From a bacterium (GTDB lineage: Bacteria > Bacillota_I > Bacilli_A > Izemoplasmatales > UBA1188), in contig JAFXYB010000022.1 in assembly GCA_017541975.1 (NCBI GenBank), positions 62,001 through 126,000 of the forward strand: a stretch of DNA of 64,000 nucleotides. Reading direction: 5' to 3'. The notes under the pieces were generated by a model. The model was not told where the DNA came from. It ran no database searches and was given only the letters and a program-made list of their open reading frames with translations. Position 1 is the stretch's first letter, and each line of letters starts with the position of its first letter. A program made the translations under genes and the position numbers. This document shows, one piece after another, positions 36,088 to 45,551 of the stretch.

Positions 36088-36900
36088 ATGCTAGAAAAAA
36101 TAATAAAAAAATATCATAAAAGGATAGCCTTTTCGCTCTATGGTATTCTCGGTATAATCACAATGATTTTACCATTCGTAATCCTAGGTTTTGGTATATA
36201 CTTTGTGATTACTCAGGAACAAAAAACCGGTGGATACATGTGGATTATCGTGAGTGTAATCGCCTTCCTCTTCGCATTTAGAAAATTAAAGGATTTTCTA
36301 ACAACTTACAAATACATCATAAATCCAAAGAAATTCCCAGCTTATGAAAAGTTAATTGAAGATGGAAAAGATCCAGAAAAATATGATTCTGAACTCGAAC
36401 AAGCTGGTGTCTTAGATGGTCTTACTAAACAAAACCCAATCATTATGACTGATAATTTCATCTTTGGATTTAGCCAAGTATCTTTTTTCTTCTTAGATAA
36501 GAGTAAAGTAATTTGGGCATATGAATATAATGGAAATGGAATCGTATTCTTTGATTCACATAAATTATATGGATTTACATATTTCCCAACTGTAGATGGC
36601 AATGATATCTTAGTTGAACAGTTAAAAGTAGATATGCCTTATATCTATCTTGGTACCGAATTCGATTATAAAACTGTAATGCATGATGAGTTTGATGAAA
36701 CAGTTAGAAAACTCGAAGAAGAACGTTTAGAATTCTTAGCCGATCCTGAAGCTTATAGAATTAAAAAAGCTGAAGAAGAAAGATTAAAAGCTGAAGCTGA
36801 GGCAAAGAGACTCGAAGAAGAAAAACTAAACCAAGAAGCTGAAGACACTATAGAAAAAGAAGAAACTGAAAATAATAATGATGAAGAACCTTCGAAATAG
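36088..36900 (+). CDS. Two-helix membrane protein with charged coiled-coil tail, unknown
   Basis: 270 residues. Two helices (about 14-40 and 48-70) near the N terminus are followed by a soluble domain (about 75-205; IMTDNFIFGFSQVSFFFLDKSKVIWAYEY) and a Lys/Glu-rich coiled coil (about 210-265). I recognise no family. It starts 2 bp after glgC. A small hairpin (GAAGAACC / GGTTCTTC, 36883-36907) overlaps its stop codon and may attenuate transcription into the next operon. Confidence 0.7.
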   Translation: MLEKIIKKYHKRIAFSLYGILGIITMILPFVILGFGIYFVITQEQKTGGYMWIIVSVIAFLFAFRKLKDFLTTYKYIINPKKFPAYEKLIEDGKDPEKYDSELEQAGVLDGLTKQNPIIMTDNFIFGFSQVSFFFLDKSKVIWAYEYNGNGIVFFDSHKLYGFTYFPTVDGNDILVEQLKVDMPYIYLGTEFDYKTVMHDEFDETVRKLEEERLEFLADPEAYRIKKAEEERLKAEAEAKRLEEEKLNQEAEDTIEKEETENNNDEEPSK

Positions 36901-36927
36901 GTTCTTCTTATAAAATAGGGGGCTATT

Positions 36928-37656
36928 ATGTTAGAAATTAGAAACGTATATAAGAGTTATGATGGAAAGAAAGATGCCATTAAAGATATAACACTCGATA
37001 TTGAAAGTGGAGATATTTTTGCCTTCATCGGTCACAATGGCGCTGGTAAAACAACTCTTATCAAATGTATTGTCGGATTATTAGATTATGATAAAGGTTC
37101 AATTAAAATCGATGGTATCGATGTAAAAGAGAATTTGCTCGCTGCCAAAAAGATTTTTGCATATATTCCAGATAATCCTAATATCTATGAAACTATGTCT
37201 GGAATTCAATATCTAAACTTTATTTCTGATGCCTTTAATCTTTTTGAAACTGAAAGAAAAGAAAAGATAGGAAAATATTCGGAAATCTTAGATATGACTT
37301 CAAAACTAGGAGATAAAATCAGTTCATATTCTCATGGTATGAAACAAAAACTCGTAATCATCGGAGCTTTAATTCATTCTCCTAAACTTTTAGTTTTAGA
37401 TGAACCATTCGTTGGTCTTGATCCAGAAGCATCATTCAAAATTAAAAACATCTTTAAGGAGCTTACAGAGGAAGGTACTGCCATATTCTTCTCAACTCAC
37501 GTTCTTGAAACTGCAGAAAAGATCTGTAATAAGGTTGCAGTAATAAGACATGGTGAAGTAATCAAATGTGGCGAAATGTCAGTAATCAAGAAAGATGAAT
37601 CACTTGAAGATGTATTTATGGAACTCTTAGGTGAAGGCGATGGTAAAGACATTTGA
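36928..37656 (+). CDS. ABC transporter ATP-binding protein, intact
   Basis: 242 residues. Walker A GHNGAGKTTLIK at about residue 35, signature YSHGMKQKLVII (S-H-G-M-K-Q), Walker B LLVLDEPFVGLDPEA and an H-loop STHVLE. All the residues for ATP hydrolysis are present, unlike in the degenerate ATPase at 25.4 kb. It resembles the exporter family of ATPases working with ABC-2-type permeases. Ribosome site: AGGGGG. Its TGA lies within the start of the permease gene. Confidence 0.95.
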   Translation: MLEIRNVYKSYDGKKDAIKDITLDIESGDIFAFIGHNGAGKTTLIKCIVGLLDYDKGSIKIDGIDVKENLLAAKKIFAYIPDNPNIYETMSGIQYLNFISDAFNLFETERKEKIGKYSEILDMTSKLGDKISSYSHGMKQKLVIIGALIHSPKLLVLDEPFVGLDPEASFKIKNIFKELTEEGTAIFFSTHVLETAEKICNKVAVIRHGEVIKCGEMSVIKKDESLEDVFMELLGEGDGKDI

Positions 37657-39259
37657 TTTAGTTAAGATTTTCCTTAAGGAAATGTATAAGTTCAACAATA
37701 GAACAGTAAATAAGAGAAAGAGTAATTCTAAAGGACTTTTAATTCTTTTAATTGTATTAGTTCCTATCTATTTATTGATGTTTGTGTCGAATTTTATACA
37801 AATCTTTATAAGTTTTGGAAATGGTGTAGTTGATATATTTGATAAATCAATTTACACAATTGTCGTATTGACATCTGTGTCGTCATTATTCTTTATTGTC
37901 ATTTCTGGTAACCAACTCGCTATGACTGAAAAAGATAATGATGTACTTGGTACACTACCTATTCCTGAAAGAACAATCATTTCAGCAAAGCTTATTACAG
38001 CGATGATCGTTGAATCGTTCTTTGAAATCTTTATTGGAATTTCAGGACTTATCGCTTATTTAGTTGTTGGGAATATCACTTTAAACGGACTCCTTGTCCT
38101 ATTAATTGCTCCGATTCTCTCAATCGTTCTCCCTACAGTACTATTCTCATTCTTAATATTAGCTGTAAGAAAAGCCATTCAAAAAAGCAAGTATAAAAGA
38201 GTGCTTGAATTATTAGGTCTTGTACTAATGATTGTCTTTGTCTTTGGCTTAAGTTTTATGATAAGCATGACTACATCAGCTGGAGAAATGGACAATCCAA
38301 ATATTTTAACTGGCATGATGAACGCTTATGAGGCTTTTATGACGTATTTCCCAGGTCTTATTCTCATAAAACTTTCTATTGAACAGAACAATATCCTATT
38401 CTTTATTCTCTATGTTGCATTAATGATTGGTTTATTCGCAGTATTTACTGTCTTATTCCAAAAATTTGCCTTCAGAATGATGGTTTATGAAAAGGTAAAC
38501 AATCAGCAGAACAAAAAGGATAAAATTGAATATAAAAACTCTACTATATTTAAAACATTGTTAAAGAAAGAATTTACAAAATTATTCAACGATAATTTAT
38601 ATATTGTAAATGCGTTACTCTTACCTGTCTTTGCAGTAGTTGGTGCTATTTTAATAGCCGTCTTTAAAAATGATATGATAATGGAAGTAGATGGTGATAC
38701 AGCATTCAATTTCACCATACTCATATTCCCTATTATCCTTGTGCTCCTTTCAATGATGACCTTGACATCTTCATTTACACTATCACTTGAAAATAAAAGC
38801 ACATGGTTCTTAAGAACGCTTCCAATCGATGAAAAGACAATCTTTAGGGCAAAAGCTGTATTTAATTTGATTCTCTATTATGTACCCGGCATTATAATAT
38901 ATGCAATATATATTATTACCGTTCTTCCAAATTTCCTTGAAGCATTTGGAACACTATGCTTAATGGTGGGATCTTCAACTTTAACAACTTACATTAATCA
39001 ATTTATCAACTTAAGACATCCTGCAATCGATATGGAAGATAAATATGTAATAAAACAATCGACATCTGTCATGATTGCATCATTCTTAATAATCGGAGAA
39101 ATGTTCCTCTTCCCAGGCCTTATAGTAGGTATGTATTTTGCAACTTCAAGCTTTGGAATAGGCTTCATTCTCGCCGGTGTAATTCTATTCTTATTTGGAT
39201 TATTATTCATTTATTTAATCAATAAGAACGGTAAGAAGCTTTATAAGAGATTCTGTTAG
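37640..39259 (+). CDS. ABC transporter permease (ABC-2-like exporter)
   Basis: 539 residues from ATG 37640, with roughly twelve hydrophobic segments in two groups of six separated by a soluble linker near residues 280-320. GTLPIPERTIISAKLI and its second-half counterpart LRTLPIDEKTIFRAKA form a repeated motif (L-x-x-L-P-I-x-x-x-T-I) seen in several Bacillota exporter permeases with duplicated halves. A GTG at 37631 is an alternative start but the GAAGG/AGGTGA site fits ATG 37640 better. Its start overlaps the ATPase gene by 17 bp. Confidence 0.85.
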   Translation: MVKTFDLVKIFLKEMYKFNNRTVNKRKSNSKGLLILLIVLVPIYLLMFVSNFIQIFISFGNGVVDIFDKSIYTIVVLTSVSSLFFIVISGNQLAMTEKDNDVLGTLPIPERTIISAKLITAMIVESFFEIFIGISGLIAYLVVGNITLNGLLVLLIAPILSIVLPTVLFSFLILAVRKAIQKSKYKRVLELLGLVLMIVFVFGLSFMISMTTSAGEMDNPNILTGMMNAYEAFMTYFPGLILIKLSIEQNNILFFILYVALMIGLFAVFTVLFQKFAFRMMVYEKVNNQQNKKDKIEYKNSTIFKTLLKKEFTKLFNDNLYIVNALLLPVFAVVGAILIAVFKNDMIMEVDGDTAFNFTILIFPIILVLLSMMTLTSSFTLSLENKSTWFLRTLPIDEKTIFRAKAVFNLILYYVPGIIIYAIYIITVLPNFLEAFGTLCLMVGSSTLTTYINQFINLRHPAIDMEDKYVIKQSTSVMIASFLIIGEMFLFPGLIVGMYFATSSFGIGFILAGVILFLFGLLFIYLINKNGKKLYKRFC

Positions 39260-39262
39260 ATA

Positions 39263-39299
39263 GTTAAGAGCTACTTCGGTAGCTCTTAACTCATTTTTT
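39263..39299 (+). terminator. Strong Rho-independent terminator
   Basis: A 12-bp perfect stem GTTAAGAGCTAC / GTAGCTCTTAAC capped by a TTCG tetraloop and followed by T residues, just after the ABC permease stop. Confidence 0.97.
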
Positions 39300-39358
39300 C
39301 ATATTATGAAATAAAAGTGAAGTAACAAATTTTATTATATAAAATTCGTTATATAGTA

Positions 39359-39387
39359 TTGTACTAATAAGTGTATTATGATAATAT
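39359..39387 (+). promoter_or_regulatory. Candidate promoter of structured RNA
   Basis: TTGTAC (39359-39364) and TAATAT (39382-39387) with exactly 17 bp between them; the predicted start lies at the 5' base of the closing stem described in the next entry. Confidence 0.5.
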
Positions 39388-39391
39388 TAAA

Positions 39392-39556
39392 GTGTCATTA
39401 TCTTAATTACTTTTAGGACCCCAAACAATTGTTTTATGGACTGACATTGTAGTTGTGTTGAACGCAAACTCATGTTTGAATCCTAATGCTACAAAAAAAG
39501 TCTTACCGTTAAGATGACCACGGTCATCTATTAGTAATCAAGATAATGATTTTTTT
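39392..39556 (+). ncRNA. Structured RNA, possibly 6S-like
   Basis: The ends pair over 16 positions with one mismatch (39395-39410 with 39534-39549), followed directly by a T run (39550-39556). Inside are a strong hairpin on the 3' side (AGATGACC/GGTCATCT, 39512-39529), a broken long arm (GACT/AGTC, TGTAG/CTACA) and an apical hairpin (CAAAC TCAT GTTTG). This closing stem, bubble with a 3' hairpin, and long arm is the layout of bacterial 6S RNA, which binds RNA polymerase. The conserved primary motifs of 6S were not confirmed, so this is only a candidate; alternatively it could be a leader RNA for the GH2 gene. No protein frame is supported here. Confidence 0.45.
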
Positions 39557-39572
39557 ATTGGAAAGGTAGATT

Positions 39573-41297
39573 ATGTTCAAAGTTAAGAGTTTTAAAGAGA
39601 ATCATCCAAACCCATTAATGTATCGAGATAAGTATCAAATCTTAGATGGAATATGGGATTTTTTCATGGACTATCATAATATTGGAGAAATAAAAGGATA
39701 TCAAAAATTTTTCCCAATAGGTTCAACTATAAATGTGCCATATTCATATTTATCAGAAGAATCAGGTATTCACATCAAAGATAAGTGCGATCATGTTTGG
39801 TATCATAGGACATTTGAATATAAAACCGTTTTAAACGAACTAGTATTTATCCATTTTGAAGGTAGTGATAATGTCACTAAACTCTATATTAATGGTAAAT
39901 ATGTAGGAAAAGATAGAGGTGGCTATCATAGAATATCATTTGATATAACCAAATATTTAATTGACGGTACAAATGATATAACTGTCAAATGCAATGACAA
40001 TATGAGCGTTCTAAAACCTCGTGGCAAACAGAGATTTAGAAAAGAAAATTTCTGGTGTTGGTATGAAGAAACTACAGGGATTTGGAAAACTGTATGGATC
40101 GAATATCGAAAGAAAGCATACATTGAATCATATAAGATTACCCCATCATTTAAGAATAAATCATTCGAAATTGAATTACATTCAAATGAAATAATAAAAG
40201 ATTTATCAGTTAAGGTAAGCTATAAAGATAAAGTTGTATACAACAACACAAATTTGACATCTTATACTAATTCAATTGAACTTACAGTAAACCTTGAAAA
40301 TGACTTTCATCCTTGGGATACTTTAGCTCCTGAACTATACGATATTGAATTTAATCTAAATAGTGAATATGGCACCGATAAAGTCTTAACTTACGTAGGA
40401 ATAAGAGATATCTATGTAAAGGATTCTAAAATATATCTAAATGACCATGAACTATATCAAAAACTAATTCTTGATCAAGGTTACATCGAAAGAGGAGATA
40501 TGACACTCACGCCAAAAGAATTAGAAAATGATATCATAAATATGATAAATATGGGATTTAATGGCGCAAGAAAGCACCAAAAGTTTGAATCTGAGGTTTA
40601 TTATTCTTATGCAGATTTCTATGGATATTTGGTATGGTCTGAGATGCCAAGCATGTATCTAACAACCATTTCATCTGGCATAAACTTTAAAAGAGAATGG
40701 TTAGAAATTGTTAAACAATCATATAATCATCCATCAATAATCACCTACACTCCATTCAATGAATCATGGGGTATTTGGGGGATTGATCATAAAGACCCAG
40801 GCACAATTCTCTTTGTTAAACAAGTATATAATTTGACAAAATCTTATGATAAAACAAGACTCATCACTGTAAATGATGGCTGGAGTCATTTGGATGGAGA
40901 TATCATCACGCTTCATCTTTATAATCAAGATAAAGAAAGTTTAAAATATGATATTGATAGAGCTTTCAATGATAATTTTGTAAATTATAAAAAGGGAAGA
41001 ATCTTCGTCCTTAAAAAAGAATATCTTAAAGATAAACCTGTATTATTAGATGAATTCGGCGGAACATCTTTTGATGAAGGTAAGGAAACTTTTGGATATG
41101 GTAATAATGTCAAATCTTCAGAAGAATTTGAAGAAAGACTCACTGAATTATTTGGAACAATCCTAGATGATGATAGATTTGGGGGATATTGTTATACACA
41201 GCTATCTGATGTAAGGCAGGAGATGAATGGCCTTTATACGATGGATAGAAAAAGAAAAGTTCCAGACGAAATGATGAGAAGAATTCAAAGAAGTTAA
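39573..41297 (+). CDS. Glycoside hydrolase family 2 enzyme
   Basis: 574 residues. The N-terminal sugar-binding domain has WYHRTFEYK, VTKLYINGKYVGKDRGGYHRISFDIT and PRGKQ...CWYEETTGIWKTVW (typical GH2 jelly roll). An Ig-like domain spans about 185-270, then the TIM barrel with the acid/base Glu in FNESWGIWG (residue 397) and the nucleophile Glu in LLDEFGGTS (residue 494). Substrate may be a beta-galactoside, beta-glucuronide or beta-mannoside; the sequence does not decide. It is shorter than full-size LacZ (about 1,000 residues) and has no signal peptide. Ribosome site GAAAGG. No promoter other than that of the upstream RNA is evident. Confidence 0.9.
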   Translation: MFKVKSFKENHPNPLMYRDKYQILDGIWDFFMDYHNIGEIKGYQKFFPIGSTINVPYSYLSEESGIHIKDKCDHVWYHRTFEYKTVLNELVFIHFEGSDNVTKLYINGKYVGKDRGGYHRISFDITKYLIDGTNDITVKCNDNMSVLKPRGKQRFRKENFWCWYEETTGIWKTVWIEYRKKAYIESYKITPSFKNKSFEIELHSNEIIKDLSVKVSYKDKVVYNNTNLTSYTNSIELTVNLENDFHPWDTLAPELYDIEFNLNSEYGTDKVLTYVGIRDIYVKDSKIYLNDHELYQKLILDQGYIERGDMTLTPKELENDIINMINMGFNGARKHQKFESEVYYSYADFYGYLVWSEMPSMYLTTISSGINFKREWLEIVKQSYNHPSIITYTPFNESWGIWGIDHKDPGTILFVKQVYNLTKSYDKTRLITVNDGWSHLDGDIITLHLYNQDKESLKYDIDRAFNDNFVNYKKGRIFVLKKEYLKDKPVLLDEFGGTSFDEGKETFGYGNNVKSSEEFEERLTELFGTILDDDRFGGYCYTQLSDVRQEMNGLYTMDRKRKVPDEMMRRIQRS

Positions 41298-41369
41298 TGA
41301 AATAAATAAGGTATCTTATTTCTTTACATTAAAAATCAAAAATGATAAAATACACCTTAGGTGAATAAT

Positions 41370-43052
41370 ATGTTAGACGAGTTAAAAGTAAAAATTCAAG
41401 ATTATCTAAATAATAAAATCGAAACGGAAATGAATGTTCCTGTTGTTTTATCTATCGAAACTCCAAAAGATAAAACTAAAGGTGATATCGCAGTTCCTTC
41501 ATTTCAGCTTTCTAAAGTTCTCCATAAGAGCCCAATGGAAATTGCTCCAACTTTAAGAACTTATCTTGAAGAACTTCCATATTTTGAAAAAGTAGAATGT
41601 GTTGGCCCATACGTTAATGCATTTTATGATCGTAAGAAACTTGCTAAACTCGTTTTAGATGAAGCATATAATGGCAGAAATAATGATAAAGTTTTAGGCA
41701 CAGTCGCAATAGATTATTCTTCACCTAACATCGCAAAAAACTTCTCAATTGGTCACTTAAGGAGTACAATTCTTGGTCAATCACTTGGAAACATCTATGA
41801 ATATTTAGGATATAACGTTATAAGAATAAATCACCTCGGTGATTTTGGAACTCAATTTGGTAAGCTAATCTATGCATATTTAAATTGGGGTGATGAGAAA
41901 AAAGTTATGGAAGATCCTATAAACGAACTCGTTTCTTTATATGTTAAGTTCCATGAAGAAGCCGAAAAAGATCCTAAACTTGATGATGAAGCAAGAAAGA
42001 TTTTCAATGAACTTGAAGAAGGAAATAAAAAATATAGAACTCTTTGGGAAACCTTTAAAAACGCTTCATTAAAAGAATTCAAAAGAATATATGATTTATT
42101 AGGTGTTACTTTCGATGAATATTCAAGTGAAGCTAATGCTTCAAGAGATTCGAAGAGAGTTCTTGATCTATTAGATAAAAAAGGTTTACTTGAAATCGAT
42201 GATGGTGCAACAATCATCAGAATCGGTGATGATATCCCACCAGCAATCGTTAAAAGAAGTGATGGTGCAACTCTCTATATCACAAGAGATTTAGAAGAAA
42301 TCCATCGTCGTTATGAGAAATATCATTTCGATAAGATGCTATACTGCGTTGGTAATGAACAAAAATTATATTTCACACAATTAAAACGCGTTCTATCTAA
42401 AATGGATGCTCCATTTAAAGATGCAGTTAAACATGTGAATTTCGGTTTAATACTAACTGATGGCAAAAAGATGTCTACAAGACACGGAAATGCCATCAAG
42501 CTAAATGATGTTTTAAATGAATCGATAAGACTCGCAAAAGAACATATTGAAGAAAAGAATAAAGATCTTGAAAATAAAGACGATATCGCTAAAGCTGTAG
42601 GTGTATCTGCGATAATCTTCAATGATTTAAAGAATTATCATGAAAATGATTACGAATTCAATCTAGAAGATGCAACAAGGTTTGAAGGACAAACAGGACC
42701 ATATCTACAATATACAAGTGTAAGAATTGGCTCTATCCTAAAGCAAGCTGAATTCGATAGAACAAATATTTCATTAGATTTATTAATTCAAGATAACTTC
42801 TTTGAAATAATCAAGAAGTTAGATGAATTCGATCAGATAATTCAAAAATCTGCGGACGAATATTCACCTAACTACCTTGCTAAATATTTATTAAATCTCG
42901 CATCAATGTTTAATAGTTTCTATTCAAAAGAAAAATGTTTATGCGAAGACGTATTAGAAAGAAATACTAAGTTATATCTCATCTATCTCATTAAATCAAG
43001 ACTTGACCTTGGAATGAAACTCTTAGGTATGAGTGTTGTAGAGAAGATGTAA
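41370..43052 (+). CDS. argS: Arginyl-tRNA synthetase
   Basis: 560 residues. The ATG at 41370 lies just after TTAGGTGA; a GTG at 41361 is part of that ribosome site. Class I motifs: SSPNIAKNFSIGHLRSTILGQS (HIGH = GHLR box) and KMSTRHG (KMSKS-like, residues about 370). The N-terminal add-1 domain and the anticodon-binding C-terminal helices complete the family length. It charges tRNA-Arg. It is followed 13 bp later by tRNA-Leu. Confidence 0.97.
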   Translation: MLDELKVKIQDYLNNKIETEMNVPVVLSIETPKDKTKGDIAVPSFQLSKVLHKSPMEIAPTLRTYLEELPYFEKVECVGPYVNAFYDRKKLAKLVLDEAYNGRNNDKVLGTVAIDYSSPNIAKNFSIGHLRSTILGQSLGNIYEYLGYNVIRINHLGDFGTQFGKLIYAYLNWGDEKKVMEDPINELVSLYVKFHEEAEKDPKLDDEARKIFNELEEGNKKYRTLWETFKNASLKEFKRIYDLLGVTFDEYSSEANASRDSKRVLDLLDKKGLLEIDDGATIIRIGDDIPPAIVKRSDGATLYITRDLEEIHRRYEKYHFDKMLYCVGNEQKLYFTQLKRVLSKMDAPFKDAVKHVNFGLILTDGKKMSTRHGNAIKLNDVLNESIRLAKEHIEEKNKDLENKDDIAKAVGVSAIIFNDLKNYHENDYEFNLEDATRFEGQTGPYLQYTSVRIGSILKQAEFDRTNISLDLLIQDNFFEIIKKLDEFDQIIQKSADEYSPNYLAKYLLNLASMFNSFYSKEKCLCEDVLERNTKLYLIYLIKSRLDLGMKLLGMSVVEKM

Positions 43053-43065
43053 TATATATTAATGC

Positions 43066-43147
43066 GGGAGAGTGGCGGAATCGGTAGACGCGATGGTCTC
43101 AAACACCATTGGAGCAATCCGTGTGGGTTCAAGTCCCATCTCTCCTA
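43066..43147 (+). tRNA. tRNA-Leu (anticodon CAA)
   Basis: Class II cloverleaf: acceptor GGGAGAG (43066-43072) with CTCTCCT (43140-43146), D-arm, anticodon stem ATGGT/ACCAT with loop CTCAAAC giving CAA, a long variable arm, and T-arm TTCAAGT. Discriminator A; the CCA end is not encoded. It reads UUG codons. Confidence 0.97.
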
Positions 43148-43170
43148 CATAAAATTTGGAGGTTTATAAA

Positions 43171-44040
43171 ATGTATTGTAGATACTGTGGATACGATTTA
43201 GGCGATAAGGAAACTGCACCAACATATTGTCCTAACTGTGGTGCAAAAGTAGTAAAAAGTGAAACAGATGCTTATAATGAGTCAAGCACTAAATCTACTA
43301 CTTACACAAGCAAAATAAAACAAGAAGCAAACAAATATAATGATGTAGATGAAAGTACAGAAAAGACTCGTCGTCTAGGTAGATTATTTATCACCCTTGC
43401 GATTGTACTTTTCTTCACATGTGGTATTATCACAATAATCATATATTTAAGCGGTGATATATTCAATTTAAGAAGACTTGTGATTGCGCCAATTATGTAT
43501 GGAATATCAATTCCATTCATTCTAATGATGCTAATATTTGGTATTATATACCTAAGAAAGAAAATGAAGAATGCAGTCGCTATTATCATTTTCTCAATCC
43601 TAATGCTATTATCAAGAGTTAATATGTTCAGAAGAACATTAGAATTATCTCAATCATGTTTTTATGATAGAACAAATACTGCTAACTATTATACTGATTT
43701 CTTCACTAATGCAACTGATCCAAAAGATGTAAAAGTATATGATGCAGTAATTGATACAGAAATATTCTATACATATATTGAATTTACTCAAGAAGAGAAT
43801 CAAACATTCTACGATAATCACGTTACAGCCAACCATTTAGAGGATATTGGATATGAATTATTTGGTTATAGTTTTGTAGGCAGAGGCGACCTTTCATCTA
43901 AAACATTTGTACTCGATGAAACTGCTTCAAGCGATGTATTATTCTTCTATAATTCAAAGAATGGTAAACTCGTTATGTTCTATATAGAAATGACTGGTGA
44001 AGCATATCAAGCAATGGAAGATGGAACTTTTATTGTCTAA
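43171..44040 (+). CDS. Zinc-ribbon membrane protein, unknown
   Basis: 289 residues. MYCRYCGYDLGDKETAPTYC: two CxxC pairs (C3/C6 and C20/C23) form an N-terminal zinc ribbon, followed by a Ser/Thr-rich linker, three membrane helices (about 75-100, 110-130 and 135-155) and an extracellular alpha/beta domain (about 170-285). The ATG at 43171 follows GGAGG; a TTG at 43156 is upstream of that site and is rejected. Zinc-ribbon proteins with this layout are common in Bacillota, but no function is known. Confidence 0.8.
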   Translation: MYCRYCGYDLGDKETAPTYCPNCGAKVVKSETDAYNESSTKSTTYTSKIKQEANKYNDVDESTEKTRRLGRLFITLAIVLFFTCGIITIIIYLSGDIFNLRRLVIAPIMYGISIPFILMMLIFGIIYLRKKMKNAVAIIIFSILMLLSRVNMFRRTLELSQSCFYDRTNTANYYTDFFTNATDPKDVKVYDAVIDTEIFYTYIEFTQEENQTFYDNHVTANHLEDIGYELFGYSFVGRGDLSSKTFVLDETASSDVLFFYNSKNGKLVMFYIEMTGEAYQAMEDGTFIV

Positions 44041-44107
44041 AATGATAATTTAACGAATTATCCCCATATTTAGCGATTTACTTTCTATAAAAAAATTCAA
44101 AATATAT

Positions 44108-44153
44108 GAAATAGGTGCAAAATTAACGAAATAACTTGCACCTATTTCTTTTT
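44108..44153 (+). terminator. Rho-independent terminator
   Basis: A 13-bp perfect stem GAAATAGGTGCAA / TTGCACCTATTTC with a 15-nt loop, followed by TTTTT. It lies about 65 bp after the zinc-ribbon gene. Confidence 0.88.
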
Positions 44154-44193
44154 AAATATATAATTTAAAATGAAGTTATAGGGAGGTGTTACT

Positions 44194-45441
44194 ATGAAAA
44201 AATTCTTCTCAAGGCTGTTTAATGTTCTATTCTTCATATTTGCTGTATTAATCTTTTTACCTTGGCAAAAGATATCTAGTTTAATATCAAGAATTGGCCT
44301 TTCATCTTTTGGAACTTATTTAGAAAAACATGGTGAAATTAAATTCTTAATAATTCCATTAGTTTCAATAATCATATCTCTAATCTATCTTATCGTTTCA
44401 ATTGCTGAACGTAAGAATAGTCCAAAAGAAGTATCAAATAAACCAACACAAAATACTGCATATGGTCTTGTTTACTATATGGGTATAGCTGGAGCTTTAA
44501 GTGGTGTTATCCACAACATATTTGCCTATATCAATAAAGCGCCAAATGGTTTTGTAATCCTTGATAATGATTATTTTGGACTTGGTAGATTTGTGAATAA
44601 TATTCCATTCTTAAGAAGCAATGTTTCCTTCTTAACTGGAACATTTATATTTGTTGTTTTATTATTGCTTCAACTACTAATTGCCATCTTCAATAAATCA
44701 TATAAGAAAGGTGGATTCCTCAAGGTATTAAACTGGTTAATCCTTGTAGTTTTATGCCTGCTCTCAATAAAAGGATTCACAGACCTTTATACAGGACTCG
44801 GCTCATTCATCACACTACTAAGAAACTTACTCAATTCTTCATCACTTGCTGAAATTGAAATTGCTTATAATTTTGAATACTATACATTCTTAGTTGCAGC
44901 CGCTTTAGCAGTTGTTCTCTATATTATATTTGCCCCAATTATCGCAAAGAAAAATAAAAAAGAATTAGAAGAACAAAACAAGAAACCACAAGAAAAACTC
45001 AAAAACTTAGCACCTTATCAATCTCCATTTGAGAATCATGAAAGAATTGATGATCCTTTATACGAATTCCCAAGACAGGAAGAAGTTCTTGAAACTCAAA
45101 TTGAAGAAAAAGCTGTAATCAAACAAGTGTTATTTGAAGCATCTAATCTTGATGAAATATATGAAACTGAATTTGGATTCAAGAATTGTTCAATGGTTAG
45201 AGGTGATGCAGTAACTGACTATTATGTAAATAAGGTTAAGTTCTTAAGTCTTTCAAATCACAATCGTACAATGTCATTTAGATTGGATCTTGATAAAGCG
45301 ATAAGACTCATAATTCAATATCCATTAATTGGTAAAGACAAATACGAAGATCATAAGATATGGTTTAAGATTGAAGATGCATCAGTACTTTCAAAGGAAG
45401 TATTAGTTGGCATCATAAGAGATGCTTATACAACAGTTTAA
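44194..45441 (+). CDS. Polytopic membrane protein with charged C-terminal domain, unknown
   Basis: 415 residues. About six membrane helices within the first 250 residues (for example 8-26, 45-65, 88-108, 145-165, 178-198 and 225-248) precede a charged linker (about 250-290) and a C-terminal soluble alpha/beta domain. No motif suggests a catalytic role and I recognise no family. The start follows GGGAGGTG. A strong terminator follows the gene, so it is probably a one-gene unit. Confidence 0.72.
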   Translation: MKKFFSRLFNVLFFIFAVLIFLPWQKISSLISRIGLSSFGTYLEKHGEIKFLIIPLVSIIISLIYLIVSIAERKNSPKEVSNKPTQNTAYGLVYYMGIAGALSGVIHNIFAYINKAPNGFVILDNDYFGLGRFVNNIPFLRSNVSFLTGTFIFVVLLLLQLLIAIFNKSYKKGGFLKVLNWLILVVLCLLSIKGFTDLYTGLGSFITLLRNLLNSSSLAEIEIAYNFEYYTFLVAAALAVVLYIIFAPIIAKKNKKELEEQNKKPQEKLKNLAPYQSPFENHERIDDPLYEFPRQEEVLETQIEEKAVIKQVLFEASNLDEIYETEFGFKNCSMVRGDAVTDYYVNKVKFLSLSNHNRTMSFRLDLDKAIRLIIQYPLIGKDKYEDHKIWFKIEDASVLSKEVLVGIIRDAYTTV

Positions 45442-45469
45442 ATAACGTATAAAACAATATTCAAACATT

Positions 45470-45499
45470 AAATAGTGCTCTTTTTGAGCACTATTTTTG
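45470..45499 (+). terminator. Rho-independent terminator
   Basis: Stem AAATAGTGCTC / GAGCACTATTT with a TTTTT loop, followed by TTG and T residues, 28 bp after the preceding stop. Confidence 0.92.
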
Positions 45500-45508
45500 T
45501 TGTTTATT

Positions 45509-45514
45509 GTATAA
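45509..45514 (+). promoter_or_regulatory. TATAAT box of YitT-family gene
   Basis: A perfect -10 box lies 37 bp upstream of the ATG at 45552. A good -35 box is not evident, and the ORF reading that begins at 45507 (TTG) lies inside this promoter. Confidence 0.6.
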
Positions 45515-45551
45515 TATATATGGAAATAATAATGAAAAGTTGGTAGTTTAT

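Noticed and set aside
39392-39556. Region upstream of GH2 as a T-box, tmRNA or RNase P RNA
   Set aside because: None of the diagnostic sequences for these RNAs are present, and the length is too short for tmRNA or RNase P RNA.
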